A DNA stretch of 32,597 nt from Gemmatimonadales bacterium (lineage in GTDB: Bacteria > Gemmatimonadota > Gemmatimonadetes > Gemmatimonadales > GWC2-71-9): the NCBI GenBank assembly GCA_013140635.1, contig JABFSM010000261.1, forward strand, positions 1 to 32,597. Reading direction: 5' to 3'. The position numbers and the translations under genes were made by a program. Below are positions 16,097 through 23,546 of this stretch, piece by piece. Position 1 is the first letter of the stretch; each line of letters begins with the position of its first letter. The notes beneath the pieces were generated by a model that worked only from the letters and a program-made list of their open reading frames with translations, ran no database searches and was not told the DNA's origin.

Positions 16097-17869
16097 ATGA
16101 GGCTCACCTCTCTCGACCTCGCCATCATCGCTGCCAGTATCGTCATCTCCTTCCTGCCGGCGCTCTTCTTTGCCAAGCGGGCGGGGGAGAGCACGACCGA
16201 GTTTTTCACATCGGGCCGCGCCGCGCCCTGGTGGCTCGTGGGCATATCGATGGTCGCCACCACCTTCAGTACCGACACCCCGAATTTGGTGACCAACCTG
16301 GTCCGGGAGAGCGGGGTGGCGGAGAACTGGGTTTGGTGGGCCTTTCTCCTGACTGGAATGGCCACGGTCTTCTTCTACGCCAGGCTCTGGCGGCGGTCGG
16401 GGGTGCTCACCGATCTCGAGTTCTACGAGGTCCGTTACAGCGGTAAGGCCGCCACTTTCTTGCGCGGCTTCCGTGCCGTCTACCTCGGCCTCTTCTTCAA
16501 TTGCGTCATCATGGGGACGGTGAATCTCGCCGCGGCCAAGATCGCCAACGTCGTGCTCGGCTGGCCGATGGGGCAGACGCTGCTGGTCTGCTCGGTCATG
16601 ACGATCTTCTTCGCGTCGGTCTCCGGGCTCTGGGGTGTGCTGGTGACCGACTCGATTCAATTCGGCATCACCATGACGGGCACCTTCGCGGTCGCCTATT
16701 TCGCGGTCCAGCAGCCGGAGGTGGGCGGGCTCGTCGGGCTCTTCCAGAAGATCGACCCCGCCAAGCTCAACCTGCTCCCCGATTTCGGCGATTGGTCGGT
16801 GGCGCTCTCCGCGTTTGTCATTCCGCTCACCATTCAGTGGTGGTCGGTTTGGTATCCGGGCGCCGAGCCCGGCGGCGGGAGCTATATCGCCCAGCGGATG
16901 CTCGCCTCGAAGACCGAGAAGGACGCCGTCATCGGCACCCTGCTGTTCAACGTAATGCACTACGCGCTGCGCCCCTGGCCCTGGATCATCGTGGCCTTGA
17001 GTTCGATGCTCATCTACCCGGAGCTGGCGGATATCGCGCGCGCGTATCCGCATGTGGATCCGGCGCTGATCGGGCACGACATCGCCTATCCCGCCATGCT
17101 CCGCTTCCTTCCAGCCGGGTTCCTCGGTTTCGTCATCGCGGGCATGCTGGCCGCCTATCGGTCGACGATCGAGACGCATCTCAATTGGGGCACCTCGTAT
17201 CTCACGCACGATTTCTACCGCCGCTTTCTCAACAAGAACGGCACCGAGAAACACTATGTGCTCGTGGGCCGCCTTACGACGGCGGGGCTGATGGCGGCGG
17301 CGGTGGCGTTCACCTACGCGCTCGACACCGCCAAGGAAGCCTTCGATCTCATTCTCTCCGTCGGCGCCGGGACCGGCTTGATCTACTTGCTCCGCTGGTT
17401 CTGGTGGCGGATCAACGCCTGGAGCGAAATCGCCGCGATGGTGAGCTCCTTCGCGATCGCGGTCGTCTTCTTCCTGCTCGGCAAGTCCGGCACCGTCGTT
17501 CCTTCGCACCTTTCCCTCATCATCACCGTGGCGCTCACCACCGTGGTGTGGGTGACCGTGACGCTCATGACCAAACCGACCGACCGCGAGACCCTGCTCA
17601 AGTTCTATCGTCTGGTGCGTCCGGCCGGCAGCGGATGGAGGCCGATCGCCGAGGTGGCGGGGGTGGGGCCGAGCCCGGACAACCTGGCGCAATCGCTGCT
17701 CGGCTGGGTGCTCGGCTGTTTGTTCATCTACGCCGCCCTCTTCGGCACCGGGAGCTTCATCTACGGGCACACGGCGCAGGGTGTGGTGTGGGCGGCGCTC
17801 TTCATCGTGAGCGGGCTCTGGCTCCTCCGGCTCGTGCCCAGGCTCTGGACCCGGGAGCGAGCGGCCTGA
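16097..17869 (+). CDS. Sodium:solute symporter (SSS family)
   Basis: This is a 590-residue integral membrane protein with about 13-15 hydrophobic segments. The N-terminal FFAKRAGESTTEFFTSGRAAPWWLVGISMVATTFSTDTP follows the SSS pattern, in which a GR..pWWlvG.SmvAttfs block precedes the discontinuous first helix of the LeuT fold. Related symporters import sugars, inositol, sialic acid or other organic solutes with sodium. It is the first gene of a tight set with a nucleotidyltransferase and a GHMP kinase, so a sugar substrate is the best inference. A purine-rich CGGAGCGCGC lies just upstream of the ATG. The stop overlaps the presumed CTG start of the next gene. Confidence 0.92.
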   Translation: MRLTSLDLAIIAASIVISFLPALFFAKRAGESTTEFFTSGRAAPWWLVGISMVATTFSTDTPNLVTNLVRESGVAENWVWWAFLLTGMATVFFYARLWRRSGVLTDLEFYEVRYSGKAATFLRGFRAVYLGLFFNCVIMGTVNLAAAKIANVVLGWPMGQTLLVCSVMTIFFASVSGLWGVLVTDSIQFGITMTGTFAVAYFAVQQPEVGGLVGLFQKIDPAKLNLLPDFGDWSVALSAFVIPLTIQWWSVWYPGAEPGGGSYIAQRMLASKTEKDAVIGTLLFNVMHYALRPWPWIIVALSSMLIYPELADIARAYPHVDPALIGHDIAYPAMLRFLPAGFLGFVIAGMLAAYRSTIETHLNWGTSYLTHDFYRRFLNKNGTEKHYVLVGRLTTAGLMAAAVAFTYALDTAKEAFDLILSVGAGTGLIYLLRWFWWRINAWSEIAAMVSSFAIAVVFFLLGKSGTVVPSHLSLIITVALTTVVWVTVTLMTKPTDRETLLKFYRLVRPAGSGWRPIAEVAGVGPSPDNLAQSLLGWVLGCLFIYAALFGTGSFIYGHTAQGVVWAALFIVSGLWLLRLVPRLWTRERAA

Positions 17870-18678
17870 CCGACCGCGCCGTTATCCTCGCGCGCGGGCT
17901 CGGTACCCGTATGCGCCGGACGGACTCGGCTACGGTACTCGATACGGCGCAAGACGAAGCGGCGGGGAAGGGAATGAAGGGGATGATTCCCTTCGGTCGC
18001 CCCTTTTTGGATTACGTCTTGAGCGGGCTCGCCGATGCGGGATATGCTCGCGTCTGTCTTGTCATCGGCCCCGAGCATGGAGCCGTTCGGGAGTATTACG
18101 AAGGGGCCGGCCGCCCGACCCGCCTCGAGTTGTCCTTCGCCATACAGCTCGAGCCTCGCGGCACCGCCGACGCTGTTCTCGCCGCCGAAACGTTTGCGGG
18201 TGAGCAGCCGTTCGCGGTGATCAATGCCGACAACTACTACCCCGTTGGAGCACTCGCCGCGCTCCGTCATCTCCCCCGCGCCGGGTTGATCGGCTTTCGG
18301 CGCGACGGGCTCCTTGCTCACGGCAACATTCCTTCGGAGCGGATCGCCGCGTTCGCGCTGATCGAAGCGGACGAGCTAGGCGGCCTGAAGCGGATTGCCG
18401 AGAAACCGAGTCCGGCGGAAGCCGCCACGTTCGGTCCTGATCCGCTCGTCAGTATGAATGCCTGGCTACTTCCCCCCGCGATTTTCGCCGCCTGTCGCAC
18501 CGTCACCCCGTCGCCAAGGGGTGAGCTCGAGCTTCAGGATGCCGTCCGCTACGCTATCCTGCACCTCGGCGAGCTCTTTCTTGTCGTGGAGAGTCGCGAG
18601 GGGGTGCTCGACCTCTCGAATCGAGATGATATTCCCGCGGTGGGGGAGCGGCTTCGCCACTTCGTCGTGCGGCCATGA
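17866..18678 (+). CDS. Sugar-1-phosphate nucleotidyltransferase, probable CTG start
   Basis: This is a Rossmann-type nucleotidyltransferase of about 270 residues. The N-terminal nucleotide loop is AVILARGLGTRM, the substrate lysine region is KGMIPFGRPFLDYVL, and FAVINADNYYP holds the metal Asp. EKPSP matches the usual EKP motif. It should join a sugar-1-phosphate to an NTP to give an NDP-sugar. There is no ATG, GTG or TTG close to the conserved N-terminus; the ORF-track start at 16501 lies far inside the symporter gene in another frame. CTG at 17866 overlaps the symporter stop as CTGA and has GGGAG eight bases upstream, so it is taken as the start. The stop overlaps the kinase ATG by 4 bp. 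Confidence 0.85.
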   Translation: MTDRAVILARGLGTRMRRTDSATVLDTAQDEAAGKGMKGMIPFGRPFLDYVLSGLADAGYARVCLVIGPEHGAVREYYEGAGRPTRLELSFAIQLEPRGTADAVLAAETFAGEQPFAVINADNYYPVGALAALRHLPRAGLIGFRRDGLLAHGNIPSERIAAFALIEADELGGLKRIAEKPSPAEAATFGPDPLVSMNAWLLPPAIFAACRTVTPSPRGELELQDAVRYAILHLGELFLVVESREGVLDLSNRDDIPAVGERLRHFVVRP

Positions 18679-19988
18679 AGGAGTTCTACGCGCCAGAGCT
18701 CGAAGCCCGGGGGATGTCGATACCGGAGGCCGGCCGCAAGGAGATTCTGTTCGTGAACGCGCGTAAGGCGCTGGAGCGCCTCGCGCCTATCGATGGCCCG
18801 CTCGGTGCCTGGTTCGTACCTGGCCGGGTCGAGTTCCTCGGCAAACACACCGACTACGCTGGCGGCCGGAGCCTCGTCTGTGCGATCGAGCGGGGCATCT
18901 GTGCGCTGGCCCGTCCACGAACCGACGGTGTGGTCCGGATCGTCGAAGCCGCCGCCGGGTCCCGCGCCGAGTTCGATATCCGACCCGATCTTCCGGTTCC
19001 GGAGGGGAGCTGGGCCACCTATCCCGCGACGGTCCTGCGCCGCGTCTGCCGCGACTTTCCCGCCGTCGTGCGTGGCTTCGATATCGCATTTGCGAGCGAC
19101 CTGCCCCAGGCAGCCGGGCTGTCGAGCTCGAGCGCGCTCGTCGTCGCGGTCTATCTCGCCCTCGTGGAGGTCAATCGACTCCGCCCCTTCCCATCCGACG
19201 AGGAGGTGGCCGGCTACCTCGGCGCGGTCGAGAATGGGCGGGCGTTCGGCTTATTGCCTGCTCATCTTGGCGTAGGGACCCATGGAGGGAGCCAGGATCA
19301 GACCGCCATCCTCTGTTCGCAACCCGGCCAGCTTGCGCAATTCTCCTGGGATCCGGTTCGCCTCGAGCGATGGATCAAGTTGCCGGACGGATATCGTCTT
19401 GCCATCGCGGTGAGCGGTGTCGTGGCCGAGAAGACCGGCAAGGCCCGCGATGCCTACAACGCCGCCTCCGGCGCGGCATCGGAGCTTCTTCGACGGTGGC
19501 GTCTCGGCACCGGCCGCGACGACGCGACCCTCGCGGCGGCCATGTCGAGCGGGCCTGGCGCTCGCGCGCATCTCGAATCGCTCCTCGCCGACTCTGAGGC
19601 GCTGCGGGCTCGGTTGGAGCAGTTTGTGGTCGAGTCGTTCCACTTGATTCTCGAGGCGGGCAATGCGCTCGAACGTGGCGATCTCGCGGCGCTCGGGCCG
19701 TTGGTCGACCGGTCGCAGGCGGCGGCGGAGCGAGGGCTGGGCAATCAACGCGCCGAGACCATTCACTTGGCCCGGAGCGGGCGGCAACTCGGCGCCGTCG
19801 CGGCATCGGCCTTCGGCGCCGGCTTCGGCGGGAGCGTCTGGGCTCTGGTCGAGGAAGAGAGGCTGGAGGAGTTCTTGGTCCAATGGGCGCGCGATTACCG
19901 GGCAGCCTTTCCCGAACTTGAACGGCGTTCGGAGTTCTTCACCACGGGCGCGGGGCCGGCGGCATGTCGGCTGATGGGTTTGGGGTGA
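18675..19988 (+). CDS. GHMP sugar kinase, galactokinase family
   Basis: This is a 437-residue GHMP kinase. The ATG overlaps the preceding stop (ATGA). Three family motifs are present: GRVEFLGKHTDYAGG (50-64) at the sugar site, PQAAGLSSSSALV (144-156) as the phosphate-binding loop, and FGAGFGGSVWAL near the C-terminus. GTHGGSQDQTA contains the catalytic Asp region. Canonical galactokinases read GRVNLIGEHTDY; here the Glu that contacts the sugar is Lys (K57). The enzyme is therefore a galactokinase relative whose substrate may not be galactose. With an upstream importer and nucleotidyltransferase, the set looks like a salvage route from a free sugar to an NDP-sugar. No galT, galE or galM is present in the window. 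Confidence 0.88.
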   Translation: MKEFYAPELEARGMSIPEAGRKEILFVNARKALERLAPIDGPLGAWFVPGRVEFLGKHTDYAGGRSLVCAIERGICALARPRTDGVVRIVEAAAGSRAEFDIRPDLPVPEGSWATYPATVLRRVCRDFPAVVRGFDIAFASDLPQAAGLSSSSALVVAVYLALVEVNRLRPFPSDEEVAGYLGAVENGRAFGLLPAHLGVGTHGGSQDQTAILCSQPGQLAQFSWDPVRLERWIKLPDGYRLAIAVSGVVAEKTGKARDAYNAASGAASELLRRWRLGTGRDDATLAAAMSSGPGARAHLESLLADSEALRARLEQFVVESFHLILEAGNALERGDLAALGPLVDRSQAAAERGLGNQRAETIHLARSGRQLGAVAASAFGAGFGGSVWALVEEERLEEFLVQWARDYRAAFPELERRSEFFTTGAGPAACRLMGLG

Positions 19989-20006
19989 GGTAGTTGTTTG
20001 CTGCGC

Positions 20007-20023
20007 GCTATTCGCTATACGCT
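20007..20023 (-). repeat. GCGAATA heptamer repeat, inverted copy (copy 2)
   Basis: GCTATTCGCTATACGCT reads on the minus strand as GCG-TATAGCGAATAGC, two near-perfect units of the heptamer seen at 10895 and 29383. It lies 18 bp after the GHMP kinase stop, in the convergent gap, next to a different heptamer array. Confidence 0.6.
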
Positions 20024-20027
20024 TGTA

Positions 20028-20069
20028 CTTCCCTCTTCCCTCTTCCCTCTTCCCTCTTCCCTCTTCCCT
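20028..20069. repeat. CTTCCCT heptamer tandem repeat, six units
   Basis: Six perfect head-to-tail copies of CTTCCCT are followed by one degenerate unit (CTTCACG) that contains the stop codon of the minus-strand isomerase gene. The array fills the gap between the convergent kinase and isomerase genes. The unit differs from the GCGAATA family but has the same 7-bp period. One strand is pure pyrimidine, so it could adopt an unusual structure and is expected to vary in copy number by slippage. Confidence 0.92.
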
Positions 20070-20071
20070 CT

Positions 20072-20998
20072 TCACGCTTCACAAATCTTCACCGCCTCCG
20101 CCAGCGACGCCAACGGGTCTCGAGACGGCATGAACTCGTGTGCGACATATCCCTGGAACCCGGCGTCGGCGATCGCCTTACAGACTGCTGTGTAGTTGAG
20201 CTCCTGGCCCCCGTCGATTTCGTGGCGCCCCGGCACTCCTCCGGTATGGAAGTGGCCGATATGAACGAGATTGTCGCGGATCGTCCGGATCACGTCGCCT
20301 TCCATGATCTGCATGTGGTAGATGTCGTAGAGCAGCTTCACCCGAGAGGAGTTGACGGCGGACACCACCTTCACCCCGAAAGCGGTGTGATCGCCCATGT
20401 AGTCTTTGTGATCGACCCTGCTGTTGAGCAGCTCGACGCACACGGTAACCCCATGCCGCTCCGCCGAGGCCTTGACGCGATTGAGGCCGGTGATGCAGTT
20501 GGCGGCGCCCTCCTCATCGCTCCGGCCTTTCCGGTTCCCGAACATCGCGATGATGTTGGGCACGCCCGCCGCGGCCGCGAGAGGGAGCGTCTTGTCGATT
20601 TCGTCGACCAGCATGTCGTGGAGCGAAGGATCGTTGAAGCCGGCGGAAAGGAAGTCCCGACGCTTGGATGGATATCCCATCGAACAAACCAGCCCCGCCC
20701 CCTTCACGACCGGCCACTCCTCCGGCTGGAGCAGGTCGACGGCCACGACACCCGCCGCCTTCGCCTTCGGCGCGAATTCCGCCAGCGGCATCCGTCCATA
20801 TGGCCAGTAGGACACCGACTGCTTGAGCCGTCCGGCGCGCCGATAGGCATTGCGAGGCGCCGGATGTGGCGCAGTCATCGCGAGGGGCGAAGCTGACCCT
20901 GTCATCGCGAGGGGCGAAGCCCCGTGGCGATCTCTCTCCCCGCCCACCACCGCGGCCCCTACCACGCCGAGCATTTCCCGCCGAGTCATCTCACGCAT
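20072..20998 (-). CDS. TIM-barrel sugar isomerase/epimerase-like protein with repeat-encoded insert
   Basis: This is a 308-residue AP endonuclease-2/xylose isomerase-like TIM barrel, close to hydroxypyruvate isomerase-type proteins. The start ATG 20998 has GAGG five bases before it and lies 7 bp after the preceding gene; the track start at 21166 lies inside that gene. The N-terminus (MREMTRREMLGVVGAAVVGG) is a Tat-like signal. Next comes an insert of about 25 residues containing SPLAMT twice, encoded by the CATTGCGA-type dispersed repeat. The barrel then shows VCVELLNSR with a ligand Glu, LLYDIYHMQIMEGD and IGHFHTGGVPGRHEID with His/Asp metal ligands. Isomerisation or epimerisation of a keto- or 2-oxo-sugar is likely. 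It is the last gene of the sugar-oxidation operon. Confidence 0.87.
   Translation of the reverse strand: MREMTRREMLGVVGAAVVGGERDRHGASPLAMTGSASPLAMTAPHPAPRNAYRRAGRLKQSVSYWPYGRMPLAEFAPKAKAAGVVAVDLLQPEEWPVVKGAGLVCSMGYPSKRRDFLSAGFNDPSLHDMLVDEIDKTLPLAAAAGVPNIIAMFGNRKGRSDEEGAANCITGLNRVKASAERHGVTVCVELLNSRVDHKDYMGDHTAFGVKVVSAVNSSRVKLLYDIYHMQIMEGDVIRTIRDNLVHIGHFHTGGVPGRHEIDGGQELNYTAVCKAIADAGFQGYVAHEFMPSRDPLASLAEAVKICEA
20874..20934. repeat. CATTGCGA-type dispersed repeat inside a coding sequence (copy 3)
   Basis: Two adjacent units begin GTCATCGCGAGGGGCGAAGC (20874 and 20901). The second continues through CCCGTGGCGATCTC to 20934, which is the right end of the element seen at 4861 and 10950 with A-to-G type changes. 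A further half unit, CATTGCGAGGCGCC, lies at about 20848. All of it is within the reading frame of the isomerase gene and gives the peptide repeat SPLAMT. The frame stays open throughout. Confidence 0.85.
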
Positions 20999-21005
20999 GC
21001 CGTCC

Positions 21006-21848
21006 TCACCAGGTGAGTTTGCGGAGGAATTCGTACGCGACCTTCGCGCTGTCGAACGGCGAGCCGGGGGTCGAGTCCTGCTCGTAGAAATAGTGCCGGA
21101 CACCGCCCTGACCGGCGCGGCGAAAGACTCGAGCAAAGTCGATCGTGCCCGTTCCGATATCGGCAAAGAACTTCCGCGCGGTGGCGTCCATGTCCTTCAC
21201 GTGCAGCAGCGGAAAGCGGCCCGGCCGACTCGTGAACCATCGGAGCGGATCGTGCCCCGCCTTGATCATCCAATAGAGGTCCAGCTCGAATTGCACCAAG
21301 CCGGAGTCGACTCCGGCGTGCAGCAGTTCGTAGGGAATCGTCCCGTCGATCGGCACGAATTCAAAGTCGTGGTTGTGATAGGCAAACTGGATCTTTCGCT
21401 TCTTCGCCTCCTCGCCCGCCTTATTGAAGAGCGCCGCGACGCGCTTCCAACCATCCACGGTCTGGCGCTCCTCCGCCGGGACCCACGCGACGACGACGTA
21501 CCGCTGTCCCAGCATTGCCGCCTGGTCGAGCGTCTGCTCCCAAGCGGAGCGGATCGATTGGAAAGGCACATGCCCCGACGGCGCGGTGAGTCGCAGGCGG
21601 TCGAGGATGGCACGGAGCGAAGCGGCGGTGCCATCGGGGTACCCGGCGAACTCGACTTCCTGGTACCCGATCTCGGCGATTTTCGCGAGCGTTCCCTCCA
21701 CATCCCGTGCCAGGTCACGACGGACGGTGTATAGCTGAATCCCGATCGCACCGAGCTTGGGCGTCCGTTCGATTCGATGCCACGGCAGCGTCGCGGCCAT
21801 CCCCGCGGCACCGAGCCGATGCAGGAAGTCGCGCCGGCGTATCGTCAT
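21006..21848 (-). CDS. TIM-barrel sugar phosphate isomerase/epimerase-like protein, Tat signal
   Basis: This is a 280-residue TIM-barrel protein of the xylose isomerase-like superfamily. The start ATG 21848 overlaps the GMC oxidoreductase stop (ATGA). The track start at 22061 is inside that gene. The N-terminus MTIRRRDFLHRLGAAGMAATLP is a textbook twin-arginine signal. Metal-site motifs include GYQEVEFAGY, FAYHNHDFEF, QFELDLYW and LLHVKDMDA. The HNHDFEF and ELDLYW pair is typical of the exported isomerase-like proteins found beside GMC or GFO/IDH/MocA oxidoreductases. Cotranscription with the FAD oxidoreductase suggests that it acts on a keto-sugar product, perhaps as an epimerase, isomerase or lyase of a 3-keto-glycoside. 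That role is inferred from context only. Confidence 0.9.
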   Translation of the reverse strand: MTIRRRDFLHRLGAAGMAATLPWHRIERTPKLGAIGIQLYTVRRDLARDVEGTLAKIAEIGYQEVEFAGYPDGTAASLRAILDRLRLTAPSGHVPFQSIRSAWEQTLDQAAMLGQRYVVVAWVPAEERQTVDGWKRVAALFNKAGEEAKKRKIQFAYHNHDFEFVPIDGTIPYELLHAGVDSGLVQFELDLYWMIKAGHDPLRWFTSRPGRFPLLHVKDMDATARKFFADIGTGTIDFARVFRRAGQGGVRHYFYEQDSTPGSPFDSAKVAYEFLRKLTW

Positions 21849-23536
21849 AGCTCGTGTCGCTTCATCGCCTCGACCGCGAATGCCGCGGCGCGCGCGGTGA
21901 TCGCCATGTACGTGATCGAGGGGTTCTGGCACGCCGACGAGGCCATGCAGGCTCCGTCGGTCACGAAGACATTCTTCGCGTCCCACACCTGGTTGTTCCC
22001 GTTGAGCACCGACGTCTTGGGATCCCGTCCCATCCGCGCGGTGCCCATCTCGTGAATGCAATGGCCCGGCGGGTTGTTTGAATTGTGGGTCCGAATATCA
22101 GTGGCACCCGCGGCCTCGAGCATCTCCGCCATGCTCACTTGCATGTCCTTGAGCAGCGCGAGCTCGTTCGGCCCCCAGGTGCACTGCACTTTGAGGGCGG
22201 GGACTCCCCACTTGTCGGTGAGGGTCGGATGCAGCTCGATTCGATTGTCCGGGCGGGGCAGGCACTCCGCCCACCCGCTGGCCGAAAAGCGCCAGGGACC
22301 GAGCTGCCGGGCAAAGAGTGCCTTCTTGAAATCGGGGCCGAATCCCGACTGGGGCCGCCCGAGGTAGGAGCGCCCCGCTCCGCCTTGCATGCCGTACCCC
22401 CGGAGGAAGTCGGGGTGCTTGTCTTTCACATTGCGGAAGCGCGCGATGTAGACGCCGTTCGGACGACGGCCGTATGAGGTCTGGTCCTCCATGCCCGGGA
22501 CCGTGCCGCTCGCTCCGGCGCCGTAGATGTGATCCATGAGGTTGCGCCCCACCTGGTCACTCGAGTTGCCGAGCCCGGTCGAAAACCGCGGCGTCTTCGA
22601 ATGGAGGAGCAGCCGAGCCGATTCCATCGTCGACGCGCAGAGAAAGATGACCCGCGCACGGAACTCGAGGGGCTGCAGGGTCACGGCATCGATGACCCGC
22701 ACGCCGGCGGCCCGGTCGCGCGTCTCGTCATAGATGACGCTATGCACGACGCTGTTCGGGCGCAGCGTAAGGCGCCCCGTCCTCCGGGCGGCGGGAAGGG
22801 TGCTCCCGTTACTGGTGAAGTAGGAATGGGTGATGCACCCGCGTTCGCAGGGACCGCAATAGTGGCAAGCGGAGCGGCCGTTGTGGTTCCGGGTGAGAAT
22901 GGCCACCCGTCCGATGGTGAGCATCCGGTCGCCGCCCCAGGCGGCCAGCACCTTCTCCCGCATATGCCGCTCGGCGCAGCGCATCTCCATCGGGGGGAGA
23001 AACTGCCCATCCGGCAGCTGCGCCAGCCCCTCCTTGGCCCCGCTCACCCCGATGAAGCGCTCGACGTGGTCGTACCAGGGGGCGATATCGGCGTAGCGGA
23101 TCGGCCAGTCGACGCCGATCCCTTCCTTGGCATTGGCCTCGAAGTCGAGATCGCTCCAGCGATACACCTGCCGGCCCCACGTAATCGAGCGCCCGCCGAC
23201 CTGACGGCCGCGAAACCAGGTGAATGGCTTGTCGGCATCCGTTTCGTAGGGATTCTCCCGGTCGTTCACGAAGAACTTGGAGCCCCACTCGTCGCAGGCG
23301 TAGCAGCGCCGTTGCACCGGCTGGTCGCGTTCCAGGGCCTGGCGGTCCCCTCGGCCCCGAAAGGGCAGTTCCCATGCCTGCACATGTTCGGCGTAATCCA
23401 CCGAGGGATCGATATCCCGTCCTGCTTCGAGCACCAACGTCCGGAGCCCGCGCTCGCACAGCTCCTTGGCCGCCCAGCCTCCGCTGATCCCGCTGCCGAC
23501 CACGATAGCGTCGAAGCTCGTAGCCTGTCTCGACAT
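21845..23536 (-). CDS. GMC family FAD-dependent sugar oxidoreductase, catalytic subunit
   Basis: This is a 563-residue flavoprotein. The start ATG 23536 precedes FDAIVVGSGISGGWAAKEL, the ADP-binding GxGxxG fold, and has a G-rich site upstream; the track start at 23875 is upstream read-through. A Cys cluster CHYCGPCERGC (C224, C227, C230, C234) resembles the iron-sulfur-binding stretch of FAD-dependent glucose dehydrogenases and related enzymes. The C-terminal GMC block contains HCIHEMGTARMG with the catalytic His region and QNPSITYMA with the second catalytic residue. The protein has no signal of its own, and its likely partner, encoded 10 bp upstream, carries a Tat-like signal. Export as a complex is therefore expected. 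Likely reaction: oxidation of a sugar or polyol hydroxyl, with electrons passed to the respiratory chain. Confidence 0.92.
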   Translation of the reverse strand: MSRQATSFDAIVVGSGISGGWAAKELCERGLRTLVLEAGRDIDPSVDYAEHVQAWELPFRGRGDRQALERDQPVQRRCYACDEWGSKFFVNDRENPYETDADKPFTWFRGRQVGGRSITWGRQVYRWSDLDFEANAKEGIGVDWPIRYADIAPWYDHVERFIGVSGAKEGLAQLPDGQFLPPMEMRCAERHMREKVLAAWGGDRMLTIGRVAILTRNHNGRSACHYCGPCERGCITHSYFTSNGSTLPAARRTGRLTLRPNSVVHSVIYDETRDRAAGVRVIDAVTLQPLEFRARVIFLCASTMESARLLLHSKTPRFSTGLGNSSDQVGRNLMDHIYGAGASGTVPGMEDQTSYGRRPNGVYIARFRNVKDKHPDFLRGYGMQGGAGRSYLGRPQSGFGPDFKKALFARQLGPWRFSASGWAECLPRPDNRIELHPTLTDKWGVPALKVQCTWGPNELALLKDMQVSMAEMLEAAGATDIRTHNSNNPPGHCIHEMGTARMGRDPKTSVLNGNNQVWDAKNVFVTDGACMASSACQNPSITYMAITARAAAFAVEAMKRHEL

Positions 23537-23546
23537 GATCGCCCCC

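Noticed and set aside
15923-17770. 615-residue minus-strand ORF over the symporter gene
   Set aside because: It is rich in Arg, Gly, His, Asp and Glu with no recognisable fold, and lies antisense to a clear SSS symporter. It is a high-GC shadow frame.
18675-19988. Authentic galK of the Leloir pathway
   Set aside because: The sugar-contact Glu is replaced by Lys and no galT, galE or galM is nearby, so the gene symbol was withheld.
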